Of a DNA stretch of 15,151 nt, positions 6,544 to 14,647 are shown one piece after another. Both the position numbers and the translations under genes were made by a program. Numbering within the stretch: the first letter of the stretch is position 1; the number at the start of each line of letters is the position of its first letter. Source of the DNA: Bacteroidales bacterium UBA2716 (GTDB lineage: Bacteria > Bacteroidota > Bacteroidia > Bacteroidales > UBA932); assembly GCA_002354005.1 (NCBI GenBank), contig DEKS01000017.1, positions 24,561 to 39,711 of the forward strand. Reading direction: 5' to 3'. The notes below the pieces were generated by a model, which worked only from the letters and a program-made list of their open reading frames with translations, made no database searches and was not told the origin of the DNA.

Positions 6544-7937
6544 GCTTTTCTTGCCAGGGCCACCACGTTTTCTACGTGCATGGTGTGCGGGAACATGTCC
6601 ACGGGCTGTATGGCCGTAATGTGGTAATCCCGGCACAGGATGGCCAGATCACGCGCCTGCGAGGCCGGATTGCAACTGACATAGACCATGCGCTTGGGTG
6701 CGGCCTTGAGGATGACATCGGCCACATCCGGGTGAATGCCCGCCCGCGGCGGATCCAGGATGACGACATCCGGTTTTCCGTGCTGTTGGATGAATTTTTC
6801 GTTGAGGACATCCTTCATGTCACCGGCAAAGAAGCTACAATTGGTGATTCCATTGGCCGCTGCATTGAATTTGGCGTCCTCGATGGCCTCCGGAACATAC
6901 TCAATCCCAATTACTTTTGCGGCTTTCCTGCTCACGAACTGGGCGATGGTTCCGGTGCCGGTATACAGGTCATACACCACCTCATTGCCCGTCAGGGCGG
7001 CAAATTCGCGCGCTACGCTGTATAAACGGTACGCCTGCAGGGAATTGGTCTGGTAGAAAGATTTGGGGCCGATTTTAAAGCGCAGGCCCTCCATTTCCTC
7101 GTAGATGGCTTCGTTCCCGTAGTAGAGGATGGGGGACTGGTCGGAAATGGAGTCGTTGAGTTTCTCGTTAATGACGTAATAAAGACTGCTGATTGGCGGA
7201 AAATGGGCAATGAGGGCATCCAGAAGGGCTTTCCGGCGGGTCTCATCCTCGCGGGCGAAGACCATGATGAGCATCACCTCGCCTTTCTCCGTGGTCCGGA
7301 CAAACATGTTGCGGAAAAAGCCGTGATTTTCCCGGATATTGTAGAACTCATAGCCGTTTTCCAGGCAAAACTGCTTGATAAACAGGCGAATAGCGTTGCT
7401 CGGTTCCGGCTGCAGATGGCAATCCTGGATGTCCAGGACCTTATCGAAGAATTTACCTACATGGAAGCCCAGGCCAGGTTCCTGTAGTTCCGGATTTTCG
7501 CTTTTTAACAGCCAACGCTTGTTGGAAGCGCTGAATTCCAGCTTGTTACGATAATATTGAATGCGTTCGGAGGGGAGTGTGGGCCTGATTTCAGGCACCT
7601 CCAGATGGCCGATACGCACCAATTGGTCTTCCACTTGCTGACGCTTGGCTTCCAGTTGCATCGCGTAGGGCAAGGGCTGCCACCGGCACCCGCCACAGAC
7701 GCCAAAATGCTGGCAGAAAGGCTCCAGACGATGCTCGGAGGGCTTCACAATGCGTTTGATGAAGCCTTCCATGTAATTTTTCTTCTTTTTGTAAACCTGG
7801 ATATCCACAATGTCTCCGGGCACGGCAAAGTCGACAAAAACCACCATGCCGTCCACGTGCGTGAGCGCTTTGCCTTCCGCGGCCACCGACTCGATGGTCA
7901 CGTTTTCCAGCAGCAGATCGATTCTTTTCTTGGACAT
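6540..7937 (-). CDS. rlmD: 23S rRNA (uracil-C5)-methyltransferase, RlmD/RumA type
   Basis: A 465-residue SAM-dependent RNA m5U methyltransferase, cytosolic, expected to act on 23S rRNA U1939 (or U747 if it is the RlmC-like paralogue). It has an N-terminal TRAM domain (about 1-60), then four Cys placed for an Fe4S4 cluster: C75, C81, C84 (CX5CX2C) and C173. The SAM-binding motif is VVYDLYTGTGT (320-330) and ILDPPRAG is at 393-400. The catalytic Cys422 lies in SCNP (421-424), and the C-terminal HTMHVE (451-456) holds the usual general-base Glu456. It is a single gene, with the best promoter of the window just upstream on the minus strand. Its stop overlaps the protease stop by 4 bp. Family is certain; the exact target uridine is not, since Bacteroidota often carry two such paralogues. 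Confidence 0.88.
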   Translation of the reverse strand: MSKKRIDLLLENVTIESVAAEGKALTHVDGMVVFVDFAVPGDIVDIQVYKKKKNYMEGFIKRIVKPSEHRLEPFCQHFGVCGGCRWQPLPYAMQLEAKRQQVEDQLVRIGHLEVPEIRPTLPSERIQYYRNKLEFSASNKRWLLKSENPELQEPGLGFHVGKFFDKVLDIQDCHLQPEPSNAIRLFIKQFCLENGYEFYNIRENHGFFRNMFVRTTEKGEVMLIMVFAREDETRRKALLDALIAHFPPISSLYYVINEKLNDSISDQSPILYYGNEAIYEEMEGLRFKIGPKSFYQTNSLQAYRLYSVAREFAALTGNEVVYDLYTGTGTIAQFVSRKAAKVIGIEYVPEAIEDAKFNAAANGITNCSFFAGDMKDVLNEKFIQQHGKPDVVILDPPRAGIHPDVADVILKAAPKRMVYVSCNPASQARDLAILCRDYHITAIQPVDMFPHTMHVENVVALARKA

Positions 7938-7954
7938 AACTTTTTAATGTGTTG

Positions 7955-7985
7955 CAAAGGTAGGGGAAACTTTTTATATCCGCAA
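7955..7985 (-). promoter_or_regulatory. Promoter of the rRNA methyltransferase gene
   Basis: Minus-strand -7 box TACCTTTG (7962-7955) has a TTG -33 element (7985-7983) with a 20-bp spacer, the full Bacteroidota arrangement. The box ends 17 nt before the ATG at 7937. Confidence 0.7.
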
Positions 7986-8024
7986 GTTAACATAATATAA
8001 ATTGTGTAACAGGATAGCGTAGGG

Positions 8025-8067
8025 GATTCTGTGGCTAAGAATCAGGATTTTGCATATTTTTATGCAA
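8025..8067. repeat. Two tandem inverted repeats upstream of the barrel gene
   Basis: GATTCT (8025-8030) pairs with AGAATC (8038-8043) across 7 nt, and TTGCATA (8050-8056) pairs with TATGCAA (8061-8067) across TTTT. Both are perfect. The second ends 27 bp upstream of the -7 box at 8095, so it could be an activator or repressor site. Neither is followed by a T tract. Confidence 0.45.
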
Positions 8068-8094
8068 TGTACGGGAATTATGCGATTTTTTTCT

Positions 8095-8102
8095 TACTTT
8101 TG
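8095..8102 (+). promoter_or_regulatory. -7 box of the barrel-lipoprotein operon
   Basis: TACTTTTG matches TAxxTTTG and ends 26 nt before the ATG at 8129. No good -33 TTG is visible, which together with the adjacent dyads would fit a regulated promoter. Confidence 0.6.
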
Positions 8103-8128
8103 CGCAGTTATAACAAAAATTTGGTCCT

Positions 8129-8926
8129 ATGAAAAAAACTTTCGCCATTCTCGCTTCGCTGCTGGCCATCTCGGTTTTCACCGTTCGTGCCCAGGAAGAC
8201 AAGCAAATTTTTAACCATTTAGCTGTTGCCCCTACCATCGGTTTTGACGGTATCGGTGCAGAAGCCATTACAACCCTTACCCCGTATGTGCAAGTCCATG
8301 CCGGCATTGCCATGATGCTTCCGTATATTCCTGTGAACGGTTCTTCCATCAAAGCCATTCCGGAGACCATTGACATTAACGGGAATGTCCGTCAGCTCCG
8401 TAACAACATTTCGGCCGTAGCATCCCTCAATTCCGTGAGCGGAAATATCCTGTTCGACATTTTCCCGAGCAAAACTACTTCCTTCCACTTTACTGCTGGT
8501 CTGTATTTTGCCGATCCTAAACTCATTGCTGTCGATGTAGACGCATCCAAAGTGCTCAAGCAGGACGAATATGCCAGCTATTACATTCAGCTCAACGAGA
8601 ATAATCCCCAGACCCGTATTTCTTCGGATGCCCAGGGTCACATCAAGGCAGATCTGTCCTACAATGTGGTCCGTCCTTACTTGGGCATCGGTTTCGGCCG
8701 CGGCATCCGTTCAGACAAACGTGTCAGCACCACGGTAGACCTTGGCGTCGTGTACGCCGGAAATCCTAAACTCCAGTCCTATGACTATACCCTTTCGCCA
8801 GAAGGAAAACCGGTGGTATTCACCAGCGCCATGCTTGACAACAAGGATAATGGTATTATTGACAAGTTTAGCAAGATTCCCATTCTTCCTGTGGTGAAAG
8901 TGAACATCTATATTCGTATTTTCTAA
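8129..8926 (+). CDS. Predicted outer-membrane beta-barrel protein
   Basis: A 265-residue protein without a specific family that I recognise. A Sec signal peptide (about 1-21: Lys-Lys, hydrophobic core, ending VRA before Gln) is evident. The mature part has alternating hydrophobic/polar strands and Gly/aromatic-rich turns, for example YLGIGFGRGI (about 184-193), and ends in VNIYIRIF with a C-terminal Phe, as outer-membrane barrels recognised by the Bam machinery do. The size suggests an 8-10-stranded barrel. The start ATG follows an A-rich leader with no Shine-Dalgarno. It is first in an operon with the lipoprotein 33 bp downstream; no terminator separates them and a strong one follows the pair. 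A porin-like, structural or adhesive role is equally possible. Confidence 0.75.
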   Translation: MKKTFAILASLLAISVFTVRAQEDKQIFNHLAVAPTIGFDGIGAEAITTLTPYVQVHAGIAMMLPYIPVNGSSIKAIPETIDINGNVRQLRNNISAVASLNSVSGNILFDIFPSKTTSFHFTAGLYFADPKLIAVDVDASKVLKQDEYASYYIQLNENNPQTRISSDAQGHIKADLSYNVVRPYLGIGFGRGIRSDKRVSTTVDLGVVYAGNPKLQSYDYTLSPEGKPVVFTSAMLDNKDNGIIDKFSKIPILPVVKVNIYIRIF

Positions 8927-8959
8927 TTGAAAATCAAGTAGTTAAATAAATTTATAACC

Positions 8960-9844
8960 ATGAAAAAAGTACTTCTTTTCTTTGTGGCGGCAGCAGCTCT
9001 GGTGCTCTCCGCTTCCTGCAACAAGGGTGGTGATAACAAGGAAGTTGTCCTCCCTGCGGCCAAGTATGCGGAGCAGGCCAAAAAACTGAACCTGCTCAAT
9101 TCTGACAGTAACCCTGGTATCAAATCCATCGAATTCACCGAGAGTGGTCGTTACATAATTTGCCATCAGGTGTTTGAAAAGGGTCCCCTGGCGGTAAAGG
9201 CTGTTGCAAATCCTACCTTTAAGTATTTCCATGGTACCTATACTGTAAACAACAATGTGTACACCCTGAGTGGTGAATTTGCTGCCACCGTTACCGTCAT
9301 TGGCGGTCAAATTACCATCCAAACCTCCGAGGACACCATTGTTTTAAATTATGAGGAGGCGGATAAATATCCCGCAAATGACTTCTACACCACCATTGCC
9401 CGCGCTTGGAAAGTAGACAAAACCGATATTTCCGTTAACTTCGACGGCAAGTCAGCCGTAGGTGTTGTCAAGAACGGTTGCGACATTCCCGCCATCCTGA
9501 AAGAGCTGGAAGAGAAAGCCAATGTAGACCTCAAGGATGAGGATTTTTCCGGCTATGTGGTAAGTGAAATCAACTTCACCATGTCCAAGACCATCGAGAT
9601 TGCCTTCACCGGCAAGGCTCCCGTGGCCGGTTCCCTTGCCCTTTCCGAGAACGGCACACTCTCTTATGAACTGAACGGTTCCAATGGCGTGGAAGTCCTT
9701 TCCGGTAAAGCCAATGGCAAATTCGACCTCAATCCGGGTCTGGGCGCTAACCAGATTATGCTCACGCTGGACACTGAGTTAACCACCAAGTCCGGTAAAA
9801 CGTATACTGGCAAGGTCAGCTTTGTCCTTTCTCCCAAGGCATAA
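8960..9844 (+). CDS. Predicted lipoprotein with two beta-rich domains
   Basis: A 294-residue lipoprotein. Its type II signal peptide is clear: Lys-Lys at 2-3, a long Ala/Leu core and lipobox SASC with the lipidated Cys at 20, followed by NKGGDN. The first half (about 45-125) is rich in short beta strands resembling lipocalin-like Bacteroidales lipoproteins. A second unit begins near RAWKVDKTDISV (about 149-160) and continues to the end with beta hairpins, similar in style to Bacteroidales DUF lipoproteins that start with a Trp-Lys motif. No catalytic residues stand out. It is co-transcribed with the upstream barrel gene and ends 26 nt before the operon terminator. It may bind a ligand or support the barrel at the outer membrane; this is inference only. 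Confidence 0.75.
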   Translation: MKKVLLFFVAAAALVLSASCNKGGDNKEVVLPAAKYAEQAKKLNLLNSDSNPGIKSIEFTESGRYIICHQVFEKGPLAVKAVANPTFKYFHGTYTVNNNVYTLSGEFAATVTVIGGQITIQTSEDTIVLNYEEADKYPANDFYTTIARAWKVDKTDISVNFDGKSAVGVVKNGCDIPAILKELEEKANVDLKDEDFSGYVVSEINFTMSKTIEIAFTGKAPVAGSLALSENGTLSYELNGSNGVEVLSGKANGKFDLNPGLGANQIMLTLDTELTTKSGKTYTGKVSFVLSPKA

Positions 9845-9870
9845 GGAGCTGTTCCCTCTCCCCTACTTTT

Positions 9871-9905
9871 ACGCAGTGTCTTTTCCAAGGCACTGCGTTT
9901 TTTTT
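9871..9905 (+). terminator. Strong intrinsic terminator of the barrel-lipoprotein operon
   Basis: ACGCAGTG (9871-9878) pairs with CACTGCGT (9891-9898). Inner bases extend the helix to about 12 bp with one G-T pair, leaving a TTCC loop (9883-9886). Eight T residues follow (9898-9905). It is 26 nt after the lipoprotein stop. Confidence 0.88.
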
Positions 9906-9922
9906 ATGTGGTAAAAAAAGGT

Positions 9923-9930
9923 TATCTTTG
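9923..9930 (+). promoter_or_regulatory. -7 box of the GNAT-rarA operon
   Basis: TATCTTTG matches TAxxTTTG, ends 22 nt before the ATG at 9953 and starts 17 bp after the preceding terminator, so the -33 region overlaps the terminator T tract. Confidence 0.65.
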
Positions 9931-9952
9931 CAGACTAGAATAAACCTAAGCC

Positions 9953-11083
9953 ATGTCTGTTGTCATCAAAACGGTTGCCAGCAAGGAGGACCTCAAAATC
10001 TTTGTGAAGTTCCCCTTGCAACTCTATAAGGATTGCCCGTATTACGTTCCCAATCTCTTTGCCGATGAGATGGCCACCCTGGATCCGCAGCGGAATGCCA
10101 TGGGTAAGTATTCCCTCACCCGTTTGTTCCTGGCCTACAAAGACGGCCGGGTTGCGGGACGTATCGCGGCCATTATCAACCGGATAGCCAACACGGACTG
10201 GAACCACGCAGAGGTCCGCTTCGGCTGGGCCGATTTTATTGACGACAAGGAAGTTTCCAAGGCCCTGGTAGACGCCGTCATTGCCTTTGGCAAGGAAAAC
10301 GGCATGACCTCGGTGGCCGGCCCCCTGGGCTTTACGGATTTTGACAACGAAGGCTGCGTGGTAGAAGGCTTTGACGATATCTCTTCCTTCATGCTCAAGT
10401 ACAACTACCCCTATTATGGGGCGCATTTTGAGGCACTGGGCATGGAAAAAATCAATGACTGGCTGGAATACCGCGTCTACGTGCCGGACCAGGTCCCGGA
10501 GAAGGTGGTAAAGGCCGCTAAAATCGTCTCTGAGCGCTACAACCTGCATGTCCGTAAGATTACCAAGAAAGAGGTCAAACAAGAGCAATACGGCCGAAAA
10601 CTCTTTGAACTGGTGAACCGGACCTATTCCAAGCTGTTCGACTTCACGGTTCTTCCCTCGGAGGTGATTGACCAGTATGTAGATACCTTCCTGGGCATAT
10701 TGGACATGCGATACATTACCCTGGTAGAAGATGCCGCGGGCAATCTGGTAGCCATGGCCATCAATATGCCTTCCATTGCCCATGCCGTGAAAAAGGGCAA
10801 GGGATACCTGTTCCCGCTCGGGTGGTGGCACATCTTTAAATCGATGTATCTCAAGCACGAAGAAGCCGTGGAGTTTTTGCTCATCGCCGTGGATCCGGAA
10901 TACCGGAACCGGGGTGTCCATGCCATGCTTTTTAACGATTTAATTCCCAAAATGATAGAGGACGGTTTTAAGTATGGTGAGTCCAATGCGGAAATGGAAA
11001 GCAACACTTCCGTACAGAACCTCTGGAACATGTACCGGAAGGAGTTTAAACGCCGCCGTCGCGTCTTTGGTAAAGCCATTTAA
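9953..11083 (+). CDS. GNAT-fold acyltransferase, YghO / bacterial ceramide synthase-like
   Basis: A 376-residue cytosolic protein of the GNAT superfamily. The N-terminal half has the block GPLGFTDFDNEGCVVEGFDD (123-142) followed by YNYPYYGAHFEALGMEK (150-166). I associate this arrangement with the YghO group, which includes the ceramide synthase described in Caulobacter. The C-terminal half has a GNAT core: strand FLLIAVDPEY (308-317), then RNRGVHAML (318-326). The acyl-CoA-binding consensus R/QxxGxG/A is degenerate here, with His323 in place of the last Gly/Ala. No signal peptide or membrane helix is seen. It leads an operon with rarA 3 bp downstream. Bacteroidales make sphingolipids, so N-acylation of a sphingoid base is an attractive but unproven role; a generic N-acyltransferase is the alternative. 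Confidence 0.75.
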   Translation: MSVVIKTVASKEDLKIFVKFPLQLYKDCPYYVPNLFADEMATLDPQRNAMGKYSLTRLFLAYKDGRVAGRIAAIINRIANTDWNHAEVRFGWADFIDDKEVSKALVDAVIAFGKENGMTSVAGPLGFTDFDNEGCVVEGFDDISSFMLKYNYPYYGAHFEALGMEKINDWLEYRVYVPDQVPEKVVKAAKIVSERYNLHVRKITKKEVKQEQYGRKLFELVNRTYSKLFDFTVLPSEVIDQYVDTFLGILDMRYITLVEDAAGNLVAMAINMPSIAHAVKKGKGYLFPLGWWHIFKSMYLKHEEAVEFLLIAVDPEYRNRGVHAMLFNDLIPKMIEDGFKYGESNAEMESNTSVQNLWNMYRKEFKRRRRVFGKAI

Positions 11084-11086
11084 GTT

Positions 11087-12388
11087 ATGAGTGCCTCCTC
11101 TACCCTCCTCCCTCCTCTTCCCGAGCGCATGCGTCCCCGCACGCTGGCCCAGTATGTAGGACAACGCCACCTGGTGGGAGAAGGCTGCATCCTGAGGAAA
11201 ATGATCGAGAGCGGCAACCTGAGTTCGTTCATCCTCTGGGGGCCTCCGGGCGTAGGAAAAACCACGCTGGCCCATATCATTGCAGAAACGCTGGACCGTG
11301 ATTTTTACACGCTGTCGGCGGTAACGGCGGGCGTCAAGGATGTCCGGGAGGTGTTTGACAAGGCGCGGGGAAATTCCCTCTTTCAGCAAAAGGGCGCGCC
11401 CATTCTTTTCATTGACGAAATACACCGCTTCAACAAAGCGCAGCAGGACGCCCTGCTGGGGGCGGTGGAAAACGGCACCATCGTCCTGATTGGTGCCACA
11501 ACGGAAAATCCTTCCTTTGAAGTGATTACTCCCCTGCTCTCCCGTTGCCAGGTTTTTGTGCTTAAGTCGCTGGAAAAGACCGATTTACAGACGCTGCTGG
11601 ACCGTGCGCTCAAGGAAGATGTCCTGCTCAAGGAGAAGGATATTGAGGTGCGTGAAAGCGAGGCGCTTATGCGGTACAGCGGGGGCGATGCCCGAAAACT
11701 CCTCAATGTGCTGGAACTGGTGGTGGACGCCCTGGGCGGACAGTCCCCCATCGTCATTGACAATGCCTCCGTTACGGCTTCTGTGCAGGAAAACATGGCC
11801 ATCTACGACAAGGACGGCGAGATGCATTACGATATAATATCGGCCTTCATCAAGAGCATCCGCGGGAGCGACCCCAATGCGGCCATTTATTACCTGGCAC
11901 GCATGATTGACGGCGGCGAGGATCCGCTGTTCATTGCCCGGAGGCTGTGCCTGAGCGCCTCGGAGGACGTGGGGCTCGCGAATCCCAATGCGCTACTGCT
12001 GGCAAACGCCTGCTTTGAGGTGGTCAGTAAGATTGGTATGCCGGAAGGGCGGATTCCGCTGGCGGAAACTACGGTGTATCTGGCCTCGTCGCCCAAGAGC
12101 AACGGCTCGTATATGGCCATCGAAAAGGCCCTTGCCAAGGTGCGGGAAACGGGAAACCTTCCGGTTCCCCTCGCCATTCGCAACGCCCCCACCAAGCTCA
12201 TGGAAGAACTGGGCTACAGTGACGGGTACAAGTACGCCCACGACTATCCCGGGCATTTTGTAGATATGGAGTTCCTGCCGGATGCCCTCCGCGGTACCGT
12301 CTTTTACGAGCCGCAGCCCAACAAGCACGAAAACGCCCTCCGCGCCTACCTGGAAGCCTGCTGGCCCAAATATTATCCCAAAGGTTGA
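11087..12388 (+). CDS. rarA: Replication-associated recombination protein A (AAA+ ATPase)
   Basis: RarA/MgsA is a clamp-loader-like ATPase that acts at stalled replication forks, with SSB and DNA ends as partners. The 433-residue protein has the usual family length. It shows an N-terminal YVGQRHLVGEG box (23-33), Walker A GPPGVGKTT (52-60), Walker B ILFIDEIHRFNKAQQ (106-120), sensor 1 IGATTENPSFE (135-145), arginine-finger-type SRC (152-154) and sensor 2 GDARKLLN. The C-terminal MgsA region follows, with DKDGEMHYDIISAFIKSIRG and a SEDVGLANP block. The start ATG is 3 bp after the stop of the GNAT gene, so the two are one transcript, though no functional link is known. The 3' end converges on the TamL gene, with an inverted repeat between them. 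Nothing is unusual within the protein. Confidence 0.95.
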   Translation: MSASSTLLPPLPERMRPRTLAQYVGQRHLVGEGCILRKMIESGNLSSFILWGPPGVGKTTLAHIIAETLDRDFYTLSAVTAGVKDVREVFDKARGNSLFQQKGAPILFIDEIHRFNKAQQDALLGAVENGTIVLIGATTENPSFEVITPLLSRCQVFVLKSLEKTDLQTLLDRALKEDVLLKEKDIEVRESEALMRYSGGDARKLLNVLELVVDALGGQSPIVIDNASVTASVQENMAIYDKDGEMHYDIISAFIKSIRGSDPNAAIYYLARMIDGGEDPLFIARRLCLSASEDVGLANPNALLLANACFEVVSKIGMPEGRIPLAETTVYLASSPKSNGSYMAIEKALAKVRETGNLPVPLAIRNAPTKLMEELGYSDGYKYAHDYPGHFVDMEFLPDALRGTVFYEPQPNKHENALRAYLEACWPKYYPKG

Positions 12389-12412
12389 ATAAACTTGAAG
12401 ACCATTTATCCA

Positions 12413-12452
12413 TTGGTGTTGGATACCCGCTAGAACGGGTATCCAACACCAA
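12413..12452. repeat. Perfect 17-bp inverted repeat over the TamL stop codon
   Basis: The arms at 12413-12429 (TTGGTGTTGGATACCCG) and 12436-12452 are exact reverse complements, and the 6-nt loop (12430-12435) contains the TamL stop codon and final Phe codon. The right arm encodes the last residues of TamL; the left arm is non-coding, lying just after the rarA stop. There is no T tract on either side. It probably marks the shared 3' end of the two convergent genes, as a terminator or as an mRNA-end stabiliser. Confidence 0.7.
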
Positions 12453-14634
12453 AATGAATCGCGTAATTCCGCGGGAACCACTCGCGGACGGGCACCCAGC
12501 GGTTGCCGGCGGCGCGGGCAGGGTCGTGCAGGCGCAGACCGCCGTCCAGACGGATAAGGAGGAACCCCAGGTTTACGCGAATCCCCAGCCCCCAGTCCAG
12601 GCCGATGGACCCTGCAAAGTTCTTGATGTCAAAAACCCCCAACTTATCGTCATCGTCTACATAATCGTAATCGGCCGGACGGGGCATGTTCCAGATGTTG
12701 CCGGCATCGGCAAAAAGCGCCCCTTCCAGCTTCCAGACGATGGGAAAACGGTATTCCACGTTGGCTTCCAGCTTCATTTCGCCAATCTGCGTGGGTATGG
12801 AGAAGACAGTAATAAGTTGGGAGTTGCCCGGCCCCAGGGTACGGGCCTGCCAGCCGCGCATGGACGATGAGCCGCCGCAATAGAACTGTTTCTCTACCGG
12901 CATGGTGGTGGAGTTGCCATAGCCGTAGCCAGCACCGGCCATCAGGTGCAGGGCAATGGCGTGCTCATTGTCTCCGCCAAAACGGAAGGTCTTGCCCAGA
13001 TTGAGTTCTGCGCGCACATATTGGGCATAAGGCGTGGACCATATGGTGCGTTCCCCATCATCGTTCAGGGGCATGGCTTTGTTGAACAAGCTGAGCAGGT
13101 TGCCGGAAGTGTCCAAACTGAAACGCACGTAGTGATAGGGCGTTAGGGGCACTGCCGAAGCGTTGGTGGTGTAATACACGGTGCCGCTGATACCGTGGTC
13201 GAAGCGGCCCATGTAGGCGTTCATGATGAAGGGATTGGCCTTGATGATCTTGGCCAGGAAATCCTGCTGGATATTGAACAGACGGGCAATGTTGAGGCGG
13301 AACAGCGAAAACTGGTAAAAGAAGTTTTGTCCCACGCGTCCGTTATACGTAAATGCAGTGGTGATGAGGGTGCGGCGGAATTCCGGCCGATCCTGGTAGG
13401 TAAAGGCCAGGGAAACATCCGTTGTGGGGATGTTGGTGCCTTTGAATACGCGGTTGGGCAGGCCCAGGAACTGCGGGAAACGGATGGAGGTGGTGATACC
13501 TACTTCCGTGGAATAGGCGTTGGACCCCGGCTTGAACTGGAAGTTTCCCTTCACACCCACGTTCAGGCGCTCTCCCCCGTGGAAAATGTTCTTGTGGTAG
13601 TAGTTGATTTGTGGCGAGATGCCAAACAGGCCCGTGGAGTTGAAGGAGCCTTCCAGATCGGCCTTGATGGCCTGTAAACGGGAATTTCGCAGCGTAATGT
13701 CTGCGTCTACGGTTTTGTCCGATGTGGGTTGGATGCTCACGTTTACACCGGAAAGCATGCCCAGGTTGGCCAGGCGCGTGTACGTGGTGTTCACTTCCTG
13801 CTCGCTGTACAGCTGCCCGGGACGCAGGGTATTCATGTTCTCCAGCGTACGGCGGCGGATTTTCAGCTTTTCAGGATGGGAGATATTCACCTTCCCTAAT
13901 GTGAATTTCTGATGCGGTTTGGCGGTGGAAACCGGGTCTCCCAGGGCGTAGTCGCGAAGGTTGTAGGTGAGCTTGGCCGTGCCGTCGTGCGCAAGGGTAT
14001 CCGCGTCAAAGAGATAGTAGCTTTTGGTGAGGCCGTAGTACCCCTTGTTGCGGAACATCAGGGCGCTGCGCTCCGCTTCTTTCTCCAGGTCTTCCTCGGC
14101 CAGGAAGTCCCCTACTGCTACCGTGCTGTGGGGCAGGTCTTCCATGAATTCCTGTTTGATGGTGCCATATTCCGGAAGCACGTAGTCGATGGCGCTGATG
14201 GTATAACGTTTCCCCAGCGCCACGTAGTAACTCACATATACTTTGCGGCCTTTTACCTGCACCTGGCTTTCTACCTGGGAGCCGTAATAGCCAATGTAAT
14301 GGAGGTGGTTCCCGATGCTGTTGATGCTTTTTTCCACCAGGGCGGGATCGTAGACTACGGGCGCCACACCCACGCTTTGCACGAATCGGCCCATTTTGGT
14401 TTTGCCGTCCCCGCCCCAGTTGTACACGGACAGGAGCGGGTTGACGCCCAGCAGGTACGAATTGGGCTTTTGGGCAATGTAGGACATGAGGCTGGCGGCG
14501 TCGAAGGAGGGATCGTCCACCTTTACCTGGTTTTTCCGGAGGAGGTATTCTCCGTCTTTGAGCGAACGGGTGACGCTGCAGGCGCCTGCCCAAAACGCAC
14601 AAATGCAAAGAAATATGACTTTCCACCGTTTCAT
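12430..14634 (-). CDS. tamL: TamL: lipidated TamA/BamA-family outer-membrane assembly protein
   Basis: A 734-residue Omp85-superfamily protein, expected at the outer membrane working with TamB in envelope biogenesis. It starts with a type II signal peptide: lipobox AGAC with the lipidated Cys at 19, followed by SVTRSLKDGEYLL, the hallmark of the Bacteroidota lipoprotein form TamL. About 20-325 are POTRA-like repeats, for example KRYTISAIDYV and TLGKVNISHPEK. About 330-734 form the 16-stranded barrel, with the conserved lid-loop motif MRGW (592-595, Arg593; RGF/RGY in most members) preceded by FYCGGSSS, and a terminal strand HFGVGYPF ending in Phe, the Bam recognition signal. tamB is not next to it here. 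It is divergent from arginine decarboxylase and convergent with rarA. The only upstream promoter box is 5 nt from the ATG, suggesting a leaderless mRNA. Confidence 0.87.
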   Translation of the reverse strand: MKRWKVIFLCICAFWAGACSVTRSLKDGEYLLRKNQVKVDDPSFDAASLMSYIAQKPNSYLLGVNPLLSVYNWGGDGKTKMGRFVQSVGVAPVVYDPALVEKSINSIGNHLHYIGYYGSQVESQVQVKGRKVYVSYYVALGKRYTISAIDYVLPEYGTIKQEFMEDLPHSTVAVGDFLAEEDLEKEAERSALMFRNKGYYGLTKSYYLFDADTLAHDGTAKLTYNLRDYALGDPVSTAKPHQKFTLGKVNISHPEKLKIRRRTLENMNTLRPGQLYSEQEVNTTYTRLANLGMLSGVNVSIQPTSDKTVDADITLRNSRLQAIKADLEGSFNSTGLFGISPQINYYHKNIFHGGERLNVGVKGNFQFKPGSNAYSTEVGITTSIRFPQFLGLPNRVFKGTNIPTTDVSLAFTYQDRPEFRRTLITTAFTYNGRVGQNFFYQFSLFRLNIARLFNIQQDFLAKIIKANPFIMNAYMGRFDHGISGTVYYTTNASAVPLTPYHYVRFSLDTSGNLLSLFNKAMPLNDDGERTIWSTPYAQYVRAELNLGKTFRFGGDNEHAIALHLMAGAGYGYGNSTTMPVEKQFYCGGSSSMRGWQARTLGPGNSQLITVFSIPTQIGEMKLEANVEYRFPIVWKLEGALFADAGNIWNMPRPADYDYVDDDDKLGVFDIKNFAGSIGLDWGLGIRVNLGFLLIRLDGGLRLHDPARAAGNRWVPVREWFPRNYAIHFGVGYPF

Positions 14635-14639
14635 CCTTA

Positions 14640-14647
14640 CAAAAGTA
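14640..14647 (-). promoter_or_regulatory. -7 box of tamL
   Basis: Minus-strand TACTTTTG matches TAxxTTTG but ends only 5 nt before the ATG at 14634, so transcription would begin at or next to the start codon. It is paired with the divergent box at 14660-14667. Confidence 0.5.

Noticed and set aside
9935..10921. 328-codon minus-strand open frame opposite the GNAT gene
   Set aside because: Antisense to a recognised family, no start signals, no domain; stop-free by codon bias of the real gene.
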